From positions 1 through 59,118 of the forward strand of contig NZ_CACSJM010000014.1 of the NCBI RefSeq assembly GCF_902706185.1: a DNA stretch of 59,118 bases, read 5' to 3'. The DNA is from Roseomonas sp. 18066 (GTDB lineage Bacteria; Pseudomonadota; Alphaproteobacteria; Acetobacterales; Acetobacteraceae). The position numbers and the translations under genes were made by a program. Positions 44,450 to 53,043 of the stretch are shown here, piece after piece (within the stretch, counting starts at the first letter, position 1; each line of letters opens with the position of its first letter). A model generated the notes under the pieces. The model ran no database searches. It was given only the letters and a program-made list of their open reading frames with translations, and was not told where the DNA came from.

Positions 44450-45349
44450 TTACTGGGGGTGGACCGGCGGCACCCGGCTCCAGCCCTTCGGCCGGCGCAC
44501 CCGCTCGCGCTTGAAGGTCAGCACGCCGGAGAACAGGATGATGGCGACGCCCACCGCCATGATCGGCTCCAGATGGTCCTCGAAGACCAGGTAGCCGAAC
44601 AGGATCGCCCAGATCATCTGGCTGTATTGCGCCGGCGCCACCAGGCTGGCCGGGATCCGCGCCGAGGCCAGCATCACCAGGATATTCCCTGTGGCCGCCA
44701 GCAGCCCATAGCCCAGGATCCACAGCCATTGCAGCGGGCTGGGCCAGACGAAGCCCGGCAGCATCAGCAGGCCGGTGGCCAGGATCGGCCCGATCAGCCC
44801 GGCGCCATAGAGCGAGATGCGCTTCTCGGTCTGGCCGAAGGCGCGCAGCGTGACCACGGTGATCGCCCCCGACAGCCCGCCGACCACGGCGCCGACATGG
44901 CCGATGTTGAGCTCGCGGAAGCCCGGGCGCAGCACCACCAGCACGCCGGCGAAGCCCAGCAGCACCGCCCCCCAGCGCCGCCAGCCCACCTGCTCCTGCA
45001 GGAACACCACCGACAGGATGGTCACGAAGGTCGGCATCAGGAACAACAGGCAGAAGGCCTCGGCCATGGAGAGATGGGTGAAGGCCACCACGCTGCCCAG
45101 GCTGCCGGTGGCCGCGGCGCCGGCGCGCACGCCCCACATGATGCGGTTCTTCGCGCGGAAAATGTCGCGGTAGCGCTCGCCGGGGCGCTTCACCCACGGG
45201 ATCGCCACCATGCCGGAGACGGCGCCGAAGAACACCGCCTCGTAAGCGCTGATCGAGCCCTCCAGCAGCTTCACGGAGGCATCCGAGACCGCATAGGCAA
45301 GATAAGCAAGGAAAGCCAGCAGGATGCCCTGCGTCATCGTGCGGTCCAT
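44450..45349 (-). CDS. DMT-superfamily (EamA) transporter
   Basis: A 299-residue membrane protein with ten predicted helices in two EamA repeats (about 10-145 and 155-290). It has the usual EamA order and length (about 290-300). Such proteins export metabolites, amino acids or drugs across the inner membrane. The ATG at 45349 has only a weak GGGACG site; an ATG four codons later is possible. It lies 134 bases after the tctC-like gene on the same strand, separated by a copy of the terminator-like repeat. Substrate unknown. Confidence 0.9.
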   Translation of the reverse strand: MDRTMTQGILLAFLAYLAYAVSDASVKLLEGSISAYEAVFFGAVSGMVAIPWVKRPGERYRDIFRAKNRIMWGVRAGAAATGSLGSVVAFTHLSMAEAFCLLFLMPTFVTILSVVFLQEQVGWRRWGAVLLGFAGVLVVLRPGFRELNIGHVGAVVGGLSGAITVVTLRAFGQTEKRISLYGAGLIGPILATGLLMLPGFVWPSPLQWLWILGYGLLAATGNILVMLASARIPASLVAPAQYSQMIWAILFGYLVFEDHLEPIMAVGVAIILFSGVLTFKRERVRRPKGWSRVPPVHPQ

Positions 45350-45439
45350 GAACAACGTCCCGGGCGTAAACCCACCCTTTGACGCGTTGCAGCATGGACC
45401 GCCAGGGGGCAACGAATGACAACCAAAAGAAAGCAAGCA

Positions 45440-45487
45440 GCGGGGGAAGGAATTCCCCCGCGCCCCCTTCTCTTTCTGTCAATCAGG
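45440..45487. repeat. Dispersed terminator-like repeat, copy 2
   Basis: A perfect hairpin, GCGGGGGAA (45440-45448) and TTCCCCCGC (45453-45461) with loop GGAA, plus the same pyrimidine-rich flank as 17102-17149. It ends at the stop of the minus-strand tctC-like gene. Placed immediately after the stop, it probably terminates the tct operon. Confidence 0.75.
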
Positions 45488-46472
45488 TCTTCGCCAGGCC
45501 GGCGGCCTTCATTGCCACGCCCATCGCGGCGTCGGTTTCGGCCATGACCCTGCCGAAGCCGGCGCCGTCGGCCCAGTCCATGCCGAAGCCGCGCGCCTTC
45601 ATGAACTCGGAATACTGGTCGGACTTGTAGACCTTCTCCAGCGCCCCGGTCAGCAAGGCAGCATGCTCGGCCGGCAGCTTCAGCGGCGCGCCGATGCCGC
45701 GCCACACCGCGGTCTGGTAGTCGACGCCCAGGCTCTCCTTCAGCGTCGGGATATCCGGGAATTGCGGGTCGCGCTGCGGCGACATGATCGCCAGGCTGCG
45801 GGCGCGGCCGGCATCCAGCATCGCCCGCGCCTCGGGGATCGAGCAGGGCACGATGTCGATGCCGCCGGCCACCAGGTCCTGCATGCCGGGCGCCGCGCCG
45901 TTGGAGGGAACCCAGCGCACATGGTCGGGCTTCAGCCCCATCGCCTGCAGCCAGCCCACCAGCGCCAGGTGCCAGATGCCGCCCTGCCCGGTGCCCGAGG
46001 CCTTCAGGCGGCCCGGCGGGCTGGCCTTGATGCCCTCGGCCAGCGCCTTGATGTCCTTGTAGGGCGAGCTGGCGCTGACCTGCACCCCCGGCGCGTCGCG
46101 GTTGACCAGGCCAAGCGGCGTGTAGTTGGCATGGGTCAGCTCGGTCAGCCCCTGCCAGTGCATCATGGCGATCTCGACCGTGATGATGCCGATCGAATAG
46201 CCGTCCGGATTGGCGCTGGCGAGCGCCGCATGGCCGACCACGCCCGAGCCCCCGGTGCGGTTCACCACGTTCACCGGCTGGCCCAGCTCCTTCTCCAGCA
46301 GGGCGGCGACGATGCGCGCGGTGGCGTCGGTGCCGCCGCCGGCGCCCCAGGGGCAGATCAGCTGCAGCGGTCGGACCGGGTAGCGCGGCTGGGCGAGGGC
46401 GGGCGCGGCCAGCGGGGCGACCGCCAGCCCGGCGCCCGCGCCGAGCAGCGTCCGGCGGGAGAATGGGGACAT
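45483..46472 (-). CDS. tctC: Tripartite tricarboxylate transporter substrate-binding protein (TctC/Bug family)
   Basis: A 329-residue periplasmic binding protein of the Bug/TctC family. A Tat-type signal (SRRTLLGAGAG, cleavage after APALA) fills the first ~27 residues. The mature start is YPVRPLQLICPWGAGGGTDATAR, the classical Bug loop. It captures carboxylates and delivers them to the TctAB permease encoded upstream in the same operon. The ATG has GGAAGGAAG upstream. The hairpin repeat follows its stop. Substrate could be citrate or another carboxylate; binding-site residues do not settle this. Confidence 0.93.
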   Translation of the reverse strand: MSPFSRRTLLGAGAGLAVAPLAAPALAQPRYPVRPLQLICPWGAGGGTDATARIVAALLEKELGQPVNVVNRTGGSGVVGHAALASANPDGYSIGIITVEIAMMHWQGLTELTHANYTPLGLVNRDAPGVQVSASSPYKDIKALAEGIKASPPGRLKASGTGQGGIWHLALVGWLQAMGLKPDHVRWVPSNGAAPGMQDLVAGGIDIVPCSIPEARAMLDAGRARSLAIMSPQRDPQFPDIPTLKESLGVDYQTAVWRGIGAPLKLPAEHAALLTGALEKVYKSDQYSEFMKARGFGMDWADGAGFGRVMAETDAAMGVAMKAAGLAKT

Positions 46473-46569
46473 GGTGCTTCCTTCCTGTGTTTTTCTGTCG
46501 TTTTCATGGCTCCGGCATGGATGCCGGTTCATCTCGAACTATGAACGAAAGCGCGGCCGTCAGCCAGGA

Positions 46570-48078
46570 TTACGCGGGGCGCTGAAGCGTCGGCCGGTTG
46601 CGGGCGCGGCGGCGCAGCAGCCAGGCGCCGACCGGCCACAGCAGGGCGCCGGCGGTGATGGCGGCCAGCACGCTGGAGATCGGCCGGTCGATGAAGGGCA
46701 GCAGGCTGTTGTCCGACTTGATCAGCGAGGTGACGAAGCTCTGCTCCACCATCGAGCCCATGACGATGCCCAGCACCAGGGCGGCGACCGGATAGCCGTT
46801 GCGCTCCATGACGTAGCCGACAACGCCGAAGAAGCCGACCAGCAGCACCGAGAACATGTTGTTGCCGGTGGCGAAGGCGCCGACCGCGCAGAGCATCAGG
46901 ATGATCGGCATGATCGAGGCGCGCGGCGCCCGCAGCACATGCGCCGCCAGCCGGATCATGATGATGCCCAGCGGGATCATGATGATATTGGCGAGGATAA
47001 AAATGATGTAGAGGGCGTACATGCTCGACGCCCGCTCGGTGAACAGCGTCGGCCCCGGGTTCAGCCCCTTCATGTAGAGCACGCCGATGGCGATCGCCGT
47101 GATGGTGTCGCCCGGAATGCCGAAGAGCAGCGCCGGCACCCAACCGCTGGCCAGCGACGCGTTGTTGCTCGCCCCCGCCTCGACCAGCCCCTCGGGGTGG
47201 CCGGTGCCGAATTTTTCCGGGGTTTTCGAAAAACGCTTCGACATGGCGTAGCTGACCCAGGCGGCCATGTCGGCGCCCGCCCCCGGCAGCACGCCGATGA
47301 TGATGCCGATGACATTGCCGCGCCACATCGGCCATTGGTACTGCTTGGTCAGCTTCCACTGCCCGGCCATGATGCTGCCGAACTTGCGGCGGGGCAGCGG
47401 CGGCGGGTCGAAGGTGGCCAGCGCCCGCATCACCTCGGAGAGCGCGAAGACGCCAACGAGGGCCGGCAGCGGCTCGATCCCGCCCAGCAGGTCGGCCATG
47501 CCGAAGGTGAAGCGCGGCGCGCCCGCCGGGTTCTCCATGCCGATGCAGGAGACCAGCAGCCCGAGCAGCATCGAGGCGATGGCCTTCACCGGCGAGGAGC
47601 GCGCCACCAGCGTCGCGCACATCAGCCCGAGCACCGCCAGCCAGAAATACTCATAGGAGGAAAAGTTCAGCGCCACCTCGGCCAGCAGCGGCGCCATGAT
47701 CACCAGCGACAGCGTGCCGACGATGCCGCCCACCGCCGAGAACCACAGCCCGGTGCCCAGCGCCAGCTCCGCCTGGCCCTTGCGGGTCATGGCATAGGCT
47801 TCGTCCGTGTAGGCGGCCGAGGCGGGGGTGCCTGGGATGCGCAGCAGGCAGCCCGGGATGTCGCCCGAGAAGATCGCCATGGCCGAGGCGGAGATGATGG
47901 TGGCCACCGCGGCGATCGGCGACAGGTAGAAGGTGACGGGCACCAGCAGGGCGGTGGCCATGGTGGCCGACAGCCCGGGCAGCGAGCCCACCACCAGCCC
48001 GTAGATCGAGGAGGCCAGGATGGCGATCAGCACATCCATCTGGCCGACGAGGCGGAAGCCTTCGATGAGGTCGTTCAT
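46570..48078 (-). CDS. tctA: Tripartite tricarboxylate transporter, large permease subunit TctA
   Basis: A 502-residue inner-membrane protein with about 11-12 helices. The TctA signatures GLVVGSLPGLSATMATALLVPVTF at the N-terminus, GIIIGVLPGAGADMAAWVSYAMSKR in the middle and FGIPGDTITAIAIG after it are intact. It forms the transport channel with TctB, fed by TctC. Its start lies seven bases past the tctB stop. Length matches the family. The operon order here is tctB-tctA-tctC. Confidence 0.95.
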   Translation of the reverse strand: MNDLIEGFRLVGQMDVLIAILASSIYGLVVGSLPGLSATMATALLVPVTFYLSPIAAVATIISASAMAIFSGDIPGCLLRIPGTPASAAYTDEAYAMTRKGQAELALGTGLWFSAVGGIVGTLSLVIMAPLLAEVALNFSSYEYFWLAVLGLMCATLVARSSPVKAIASMLLGLLVSCIGMENPAGAPRFTFGMADLLGGIEPLPALVGVFALSEVMRALATFDPPPLPRRKFGSIMAGQWKLTKQYQWPMWRGNVIGIIIGVLPGAGADMAAWVSYAMSKRFSKTPEKFGTGHPEGLVEAGASNNASLASGWVPALLFGIPGDTITAIAIGVLYMKGLNPGPTLFTERASSMYALYIIFILANIIMIPLGIIMIRLAAHVLRAPRASIMPIILMLCAVGAFATGNNMFSVLLVGFFGVVGYVMERNGYPVAALVLGIVMGSMVEQSFVTSLIKSDNSLLPFIDRPISSVLAAITAGALLWPVGAWLLRRRARNRPTLQRPA

Positions 48079-48085
48079 CGCCGGA

Positions 48086-48571
48086 TCACCAGGGCAGCGG
48101 CAGCAGGCCGTCGGGTAGCGGCACCCGCAGCAGCTTCATGAAGATCGTGGCGATCCCGAGCGGGGCGAGGACCGCCAGCGGCAGCGCCAGCCGCCAGCTG
48201 GCGCCGAGGGCCAGGGCGACCACCAGCACCATCGTGGCGGCCGTCGGCAGGAAGCCCAGCCAATCCGCCACCAACGTGTAAAAAACCAGCAGCAGCGGCG
48301 GGATGAAGGCGCGCAGCTCGGCGAAGCGCGGCGGCTGCGGCACCGCCTCGCCGGCGGCGGGCGGGATGACGTCCTCGGGCGCCTCGAAGCTGTGGCCGAC
48401 GCGCAGCAGGATCAGCGCCCCGCAGCCGACCAGGCCGAGGCCGATGATGGTCGGGAAGACGCTGGGCCCGACATCCTGGCCGGGCACCCCGGGCTGCAGG
48501 CTGGCGCCGTAGACGGAGAAGCCGCCCAGCGCCACCAGGAAGGCCCCGGTCACTCTGTCCGAAAGCTGCAA
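48086..48571 (-). CDS. tctB: Tripartite tricarboxylate transporter, small permease subunit TctB
   Basis: A 161-residue membrane protein with four predicted helices (near 10-28, 38-58, 90-110 and 115-148), the normal TctB arrangement. It is the poorly conserved partner of TctA. First gene of the operon. The start appears to be TTG at 48571 with a GGGGATCGAGG leader; GTG at 48553 is an alternative. Upstream are 180 non-coding bases holding two short perfect palindromes (48700-48712 and 48718-48732). Confidence 0.88.
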   Translation of the reverse strand: MQLSDRVTGAFLVALGGFSVYGASLQPGVPGQDVGPSVFPTIIGLGLVGCGALILLRVGHSFEAPEDVIPPAAGEAVPQPPRFAELRAFIPPLLLVFYTLVADWLGFLPTAATMVLVVALALGASWRLALPLAVLAPLGIATIFMKLLRVPLPDGLLPLPW

Positions 48572-48717
48572 TGCCTCGATCCCCTTCCCTGGCCCTCGGG
48601 GTCCTGGCGAAGGCGGCAGCCGCCTTCCCGGCCCCGTTTGCGGGCGTCGACTTTCTTGGTCGGGGAAGTGTGACGATGCCGGAAGATTCCGGTCAAGGAC
48701 TTGTCGGACAAGACGAC

Positions 48718-48732
48718 AGGAGGCGCCCTCCT
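48718..48732 (-). terminator. Short hairpin after the 76-aa gene
   Basis: AGGAGG-CGC-CCTCCT forms a perfect six-base stem 21 bases beyond the stop of the small minus-strand gene. A second palindrome, CTTGTC-G-GACAAG, follows at 48700-48712. No U-run is present, so terminator function is tentative. Confidence 0.4.
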
Positions 48733-48753
48733 GCCGCCCCGATCACCCCCCGA

Positions 48754-48984
48754 TCATTGCGCCGGCAGGGTCGCCGGGGCCGGGGTCTTCATGATGACAT
48801 AGCCGCCGCGCTCCAGCATGCGCAGCACCGCCTCGGCGGTCTGGTCGGCGACGAACTCGCCCAGCACCTTGCCGGGGGCGACGGGGCGGCTGCGGCCGCG
48901 CTCGTCATAGCGCAGCGCCAGGGAAATCTGGCCGGCGATCTCGGCCGGGTCGGCCAGGCGCAGCGGGACGCGGGGCTCGGACAT
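48754..48984 (-). CDS. Small conserved-looking protein of unknown function (76 aa)
   Basis: A 76-residue soluble protein of mixed charge with a probable helical middle (FVADQTAEAVLRMLERGGYVIM). I recognise no domain. The start is the ATG eight bases after AGGAAG; longer in-frame starts at 48999 and 49020 would overlap the upstream small gene. It follows the cysteine-rich small gene by 32 bases and probably shares its promoter, which carries a possible SOS box. Confidence 0.6.
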   Translation of the reverse strand: MSEPRVPLRLADPAEIAGQISLALRYDERGRSRPVAPGKVLGEFVADQTAEAVLRMLERGGYVIMKTPAPATLPAQ

Positions 48985-49016
48985 CGGGATCTTCCTCATG
49001 GTCGCGAAGGGGGTGG

Positions 49017-49316
49017 TCATGACAGGGCGCAGCCCTGCACGGGCTGGATCACCTCGCCGCCCGGGCAGGCCCGGCGCAGCGAGACATCGGCCGCCGCCTG
49101 GCCGCAGCCGGCGCAGCGCAGGCTGCCCGCGAAGGCGCGCAGCGACAGCGCGCCGCGCTCGGCGAGCAGCCCGGCCACCGGCAGCGGCAGCCCCGGCTGG
49201 CAGCCGGGATCGGCGCAGCGGTAGCGGACCGACCAGGCGGCCCAATGCGAGAGCGGGGTGGCGAGCGCGCCCCCGGCGCGAAGCGGGGGCGGGGTCATCG
49301 CAGAAGCCATGCGCAT
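49017..49316 (-). CDS. Small protein with two CxxC-type cysteine pairs (putative zinc binding)
   Basis: About 99 residues. Two cysteine pairs, CADPGC near residue 34 and CAGC near residue 68, are spaced like a zinc ribbon, with an additional Cys near 83. The rest is Ala/Leu-rich and soluble. I do not recognise the family. Ribosome site AAGGAGG precedes a run of ATGs; 49316 gives the best spacing, 49319 and 49310 are alternatives. A GTTC-N7-GTTC motif sits about 35 bases upstream, so the gene and its 76-aa neighbour may be LexA-controlled. Confidence 0.65.
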   Translation of the reverse strand: MRMASAMTPPPLRAGGALATPLSHWAAWSVRYRCADPGCQPGLPLPVAGLLAERGALSLRAFAGSLRCAGCGQAAADVSLRRACPGGEVIQPVQGCALS

Positions 49317-49353
49317 CATGTCCTCCTTGGCGGTGCTCCAGAGCTACCACCAA

Positions 49354-49368
49354 GAACAGAACATGAAC
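49354..49368 (-). promoter_or_regulatory. Putative alphaproteobacterial LexA (SOS) box
   Basis: The plus strand reads GAACAGAACATGAAC. On the coding strand this is GTTC-N7-GTTC, the alphaproteobacterial LexA motif. It lies about 35 bases upstream of a two-gene unit, in the short gap after the MFS stop. At this base composition roughly one chance match in a window this size is expected, so only the position adds support. Confidence 0.45.
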
Positions 49369-49378
49369 AAGCCGATTC

Positions 49379-50590
49379 TCAGCCCCTCAGCAGCCGGGGG
49401 ATCATCGGCAGGCCCATGGCGGCCGGCAGGGCGGCCATGACCAGCAGCGGCAGGGTCCAGCCGAAGGCCGCGACCATCAGGGCGAAGGCGAAGGGGGCGG
49501 CGAAATAACAGAAGAAAACCACCAGGGTGACGCCGCAGGTGGCGTCGCTGATGCGGCCCTCTGGCGCGACGCGGGCGACCTCGGCCAGCGAGATGCCGTT
49601 CCAGCTGGCGGCGACGAAGCCGCAGCCGGCGGCCAGGGTGCCGAGCAGCCAGGCGGGCGTCCCCACCGGGGCGAGGGCGAAGACCGCCGCCAGCGCCGAG
49701 CCGGCGAAGGCCTGGACGGCCAGCACCAGGCTCGGCCGGCCGCTGCGGTCGGCGACCCAGCCCAGCAGCAGGCGGGCGGTGACGCCGCTGCCCTGCATGA
49801 CGGCGAAGATCAGCCCGGCCTCGGTCAGCGACAGCCCGTGCTTGGCCACCAGCCAGGTGACGACGAAGGCGAAGAGCGACCCCTGCAGGCAGGCGAAGGC
49901 GCCGCTGAGCAGCGCCAGCGGCAGCAGCATCGGGTGCAGCGACAGCGCCGAGAAGGGGGCCGCCAGGTTGCTCGGCGCCAGCAGGGCGCGCGGGCCGATC
50001 GGGCGGCGGGCCTCGCGCCCGGCATCGAGCGTCGCGCGCCAGGGCTGCACCACCAGCCCCGCCGCCAGGCCGAAGGCGAGGCCGAGCAGGCAGACCGCCT
50101 CCCAGCCATGGCGCAGCGCCACCGCCGGCCCGACCAGGCCGGCGATGACCGCGCCGAGCGGCGCGCCGGCCTGCTTGACCGAGAAGATCAGGGTGCGGTG
50201 CCGCGGCGGGGCGGTGGCCGCCAGGATGCGGCTGCCGGCCGGCGGCGTCGGGCCATAGCCGATGCCCAGCAGCAGGGAGGCGGCGAACAGCACCGGCGCC
50301 CAGCCCAGCGCGGCGAGGCCGATGGCGCAGCCGGCCAGCGCCACGCCCAGCTGCAAGGTGCGCACCGGCCCCCAGCGCAGCAGCAGCGGCGCGCCGCAGG
50401 CCAGGAACAGCGCGGTGCCGAGCGAGCCGAGGCCGGCCAGGTAGCCGATGCTCTGGCCGGACAGGCCGAGGGCATCCGTCATCACCGGCGCCACCACCGG
50501 CAGGGTCTGGCCGAGGGCGGCGGCGGCGGTCTGCATGGTCAGGGTGACGCCGAGCGCCGATTGCCAGCGCGGCCTGGCCCCGCTGGTCAA
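49379..50590 (-). CDS. MFS transporter (paralogue of the one at 30144-31445)
   Basis: About 403 residues with 12 predicted helices. It shares the RHRTLIFSVKQAG core, the GxGPTPPAGSRIL segment and the late SWNGISLAEVARVAP segment with the transporter at 30144-31445, so both derive from one ancestor. The start is uncertain: TTG at 50590 lies about 15 residues before helix 1 without a good ribosome site, and no ATG or GTG is placed better. The 184 bases between it and the upstream VOC gene have no recognisable gene. Substrate unknown. Confidence 0.8.
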   Translation of the reverse strand: MTSGARPRWQSALGVTLTMQTAAAALGQTLPVVAPVMTDALGLSGQSIGYLAGLGSLGTALFLACGAPLLLRWGPVRTLQLGVALAGCAIGLAALGWAPVLFAASLLLGIGYGPTPPAGSRILAATAPPRHRTLIFSVKQAGAPLGAVIAGLVGPAVALRHGWEAVCLLGLAFGLAAGLVVQPWRATLDAGREARRPIGPRALLAPSNLAAPFSALSLHPMLLPLALLSGAFACLQGSLFAFVVTWLVAKHGLSLTEAGLIFAVMQGSGVTARLLLGWVADRSGRPSLVLAVQAFAGSALAAVFALAPVGTPAWLLGTLAAGCGFVAASWNGISLAEVARVAPEGRISDATCGVTLVVFFCYFAAPFAFALMVAAFGWTLPLLVMAALPAAMGLPMIPRLLRG

Positions 50591-50774
50591 GGTTTTTGCC
50601 GGAGACTGGAAGTTCCGGGAGTCGCGTCGATGCTGGGCAGGGGCATGCGGCGCAGCATGGGCCGCGCCCCCTGCCCCGGCAAGGCGGCGGGAATGCCGCG
50701 AAGGCCCCGCGCCGCCGTCGCCGGGACGGAGCGCGCGCCTCTCGCCTGGCGCGGGGCGATCCCTGGTCCCGGCC

Positions 50775-51551
50775 TCAGCTTTCTGTCGTGGTGATGGTGG
50801 TGCCCCAAGGGTCTTCATGCCGGGCCTCGGGCAGCCCGATGAGCTCGACTTCCGCCAGCCCTGTGCAGGGCATGTCGCGACGCCCGGCGCCGGCGCTGTT
50901 CCAGACATTGGCCGCCAGCTGGTGGTGGTAGCCATCGGCGCCGAAGAAGCTGCCGCCCTGGTAGCGCGCGGTGATGCCGAAGCCGAGGCTGCCGGCATAG
51001 AAGGCCTCGGCGGCGGGGATATCGCCGACCTGCAGGTGGACATGGCCGATGCGGGTGCCTTCCGGCGCCGTGGTCCAGGCCGGCCCGTCGCCCAGGGCGA
51101 TCAGCGCCTGCAGGTCCAGCGGCTCGGTGCCCATGGTCACCTGGCCGTCCTGCCAGCGCCATTCCGCCTCGGGACGGTCGGCATAGACCTCGATGCCGTT
51201 GCCCTCGGGGTCCGACAGGTAGATCGCTTCCGACACCGCGTGGTCGGAGGCGCCGGCGATGCGCTGGCCGGTGCCGGCCATGTGGCGCAGCCAGCGGCCG
51301 AGATCGGCGCGTTCCGGCAGCAGGAAGGCGGTGTGGAACAGGCCGGCCTCGCGGCGCGCGCTGCGGCGGGCCGCCTTGTCCTGGCGCAGCGTCAGGAAGG
51401 GGGTGGCGCCGGCGCCGAGGATGGCCTCGCCGCCGCCGGCCGAAAGCAGCGAAAGGCCAAGGATGCGCTGGTAGAAGCCGCTGACCTGGTCCAGGTCATG
51501 CACGACCAGGGTGACCTGGCCGATGCGCGGGGCGAAGAGGCGGTTGGTCAT
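50775..51551 (-). CDS. VOC-family dioxygenase/glyoxalase-like protein (CatE-like)
   Basis: A 258-residue protein with two vicinal-oxygen-chelate modules (about 10-125 and 165-250), resembling the CatE/YfiE group of catechol 2,3-dioxygenase-like proteins. Probable metal ligands include a His in GLFHTAFLL (near 73), Glu in NGIEVYADR (near 120), His in GHVHLQVGD (near 171) and His in GYHHQLAANVW. The usual first His is replaced in module 1. It lies 17 bases after the doxX-like gene and probably shares a transcript with it and the LysR gene. Ring-cleavage activity is not certain. Confidence 0.88.
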   Translation of the reverse strand: MTNRLFAPRIGQVTLVVHDLDQVSGFYQRILGLSLLSAGGGEAILGAGATPFLTLRQDKAARRSARREAGLFHTAFLLPERADLGRWLRHMAGTGQRIAGASDHAVSEAIYLSDPEGNGIEVYADRPEAEWRWQDGQVTMGTEPLDLQALIALGDGPAWTTAPEGTRIGHVHLQVGDIPAAEAFYAGSLGFGITARYQGGSFFGADGYHHQLAANVWNSAGAGRRDMPCTGLAEVELIGLPEARHEDPWGTTITTTES

Positions 51552-51568
51552 TTTTCTGTCCGTTTCCT

Positions 51569-51985
51569 TCAGGCGGCGCGGCGCAGCGGGGTCGGGCGGA
51601 GGGCATGGGCGCCGTCACCCGTCAGGGCCAGCGCGACCAGGGCAGCGATCCAGAATGCCAGAAATTCCCAGCCGCCCTTGGGGTTGGTGAAGAAGAAGCC
51701 GGCCGGGCCGTGCACGGTGGCGATGGCGCCGAGCAGCACCGGGATCATGGCGAGGGCGGCCAGCCGCGGCCAGACGCCCAGGATCAGCGCGGCGGCGCCG
51801 ACGACCTCCCAAAGGATGGTCACATAGGCCAGCCACCCGGGCAGGCCGAGCGAGGCGAAGAAGCCGGCCGTCCCGGCGGGGGTGAAGACGAAGAACTTCA
51901 GCCCGGCATGGGCCAGGAACAGCCCGCCCAGCGACAGGCGCAGCAGCAGGGCGGCATAGGGGGCGGTGCGGGGATCGGTGGTCAT
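51569..51985 (-). CDS. DoxX-family membrane protein
   Basis: A 138-residue integral membrane protein with four helices and the DoxX-family features ALLLRLSLGGLFLAHAGLKFFVF near the N-terminus and WEVVGAAALILGVWPRLAALAMIP in the middle. The start is ATG 51985 with GGAG nine bases upstream; ATG 52000 and TTG 52006 lie just before it. DoxX proteins occur in respiratory and redox contexts, and LysR-DoxX-VOC groups are common, but the biochemical role is unknown. Confidence 0.9.
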   Translation of the reverse strand: MTTDPRTAPYAALLLRLSLGGLFLAHAGLKFFVFTPAGTAGFFASLGLPGWLAYVTILWEVVGAAALILGVWPRLAALAMIPVLLGAIATVHGPAGFFFTNPKGGWEFLAFWIAALVALALTGDGAHALRPTPLRRAA

Positions 51986-52086
51986 CGCGGCGGGCTCCAT
52001 GAGCAAGGTTGCCCGCAGGATGCCCGCTTCCGATCCACGGGATTAGCCGCGGAAAACGGGGGTTACTTCTTCCATTGCGGAAGGGA

Positions 52087-52986
52087 TCACCAGCCCTGGT
52101 CCCAGGGCGGCGTGGCGGCGAAGGCTTTTGCCAAAAAGTCGACCAGCACCCGCAGCTTCAGCGCCAGCTGCCGCGCCGGGGGGTAGAGGGCGTAGAGGCC
52201 GAAGGCCAGGGGCTCGGCGTCGCGCAGCAGCGGCAGCAGCCGGCCGGCGCGGAAGGCAGGGCCGGCGACGAAGCTGGGCAGGCGGGCGATGCCGAAGCCG
52301 GCCTCGGCGGCGCGGCTGCAGGCCTCGGCGTTGGAGAAGCGCAGCCGGCCGGCGACCGCCAGGTTGATCCCGCCGGCGAAGCGCCAATGCGACGGGTCGC
52401 GCAGGTTGCTGTCGATGATCAGCGCATGGGCCGCCAGGTCCGCGGGCGTCGCCGGCGTGCCATGCGCGGCGAGATAGGCCGGCGACGCCGCGCAGGCGAC
52501 GCGGATGTCGCAGAGCCGGCGGGCGATCAGGCTGCTATCCTCCGGCTGGCCGATGCGGATGGCGGCGTCGAAGCCTTCATCGACCAGGCTGACCGGCCGG
52601 TCGGAGAAATGCACGTCGAGCTCGATCGCCGGATAGGCGGCGGCGAAATCCAGCAGCACCGGGGCCAGCTGCGCCGTGCCGAAGCTGATCGGCACCGAGA
52701 GCCGCAGCCGCCCGGCCGGCGCGCCCGAGGCCTGGCGCAGCGAGGCGTCCAGCGCCTCGAACTCGGTCAGCAGCGGGCGCAGCCGCTCGTAATAGGCCTG
52801 GCCGAGCTCGGTCGGCGCCAGCGCCCGGGTGGTGCGCTTGATCAGCTGGACGCCGAGCAGCGCCTCCAGCCGCGCCACCAGCTTGGAGGCCTGGCCGGAG
52901 CTGGTGCCGAGACGGGTCGCGGCGGCGGCGAAGCTGCCCGTCTCCAGCACCGCGATGAACATCCGGTCGCAGTCCAGCCGCTCCAT
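52087..52986 (-). CDS. LysR-family transcriptional regulator
   Basis: A 299-residue LysR regulator with an N-terminal winged helix (about 1-60, FIAVLETGSFAAAATRLGTSSGQASKLVARLEALLGVQLIKR) and a substrate-binding-like effector domain (about 90-290). It belongs to the group resembling CrgA/DmlR-type LysR proteins. It is co-oriented with the downstream doxX-voc pair, 101 bases away, and likely controls them. Its ATG follows GACAGAAAA, a weak leader shared with the VOC gene. A ten-base-stem hairpin lies just upstream. Confidence 0.92.
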   Translation of the reverse strand: MERLDCDRMFIAVLETGSFAAAATRLGTSSGQASKLVARLEALLGVQLIKRTTRALAPTELGQAYYERLRPLLTEFEALDASLRQASGAPAGRLRLSVPISFGTAQLAPVLLDFAAAYPAIELDVHFSDRPVSLVDEGFDAAIRIGQPEDSSLIARRLCDIRVACAASPAYLAAHGTPATPADLAAHALIIDSNLRDPSHWRFAGGINLAVAGRLRFSNAEACSRAAEAGFGIARLPSFVAGPAFRAGRLLPLLRDAEPLAFGLYALYPPARQLALKLRVLVDFLAKAFAATPPWDQGW

Positions 52987-53000
52987 TTTTCTGTCAGTTC

Positions 53001-53023
53001 CCGTCGCGCCGATGGCGCGACGG
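53001..53023. terminator. Hairpin after the SMP-30-like gene
   Basis: A perfect ten-base stem, CCGTCGCGCC and GGCGCGACGG, around a GAT loop. It lies 20 bases past the stop of the SMP-30-like gene and 15 bases before the LysR ATG. No U-run follows, so intrinsic termination would depend on the stem alone. Confidence 0.45.
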
Positions 53024-53043
53024 TTCTACGCGGGCCGCGTCGC

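Noticed and set aside
48754..49353. Single 199-residue protein spanning both small genes
   Set aside because: The upstream part is the out-of-frame shadow of the cysteine-rich gene (Arg/Ala/Gly-rich). A good ribosome site supports a start at 48984.
46487..52996. Recurring TTTTTCTGTC motif at minus-strand gene starts (46487, 51548, 52985)
   Set aside because: On the coding strand it reads GACAGAAAAA just before start codons. It may be only an A-rich leader preference. Too short and few to call an operator.
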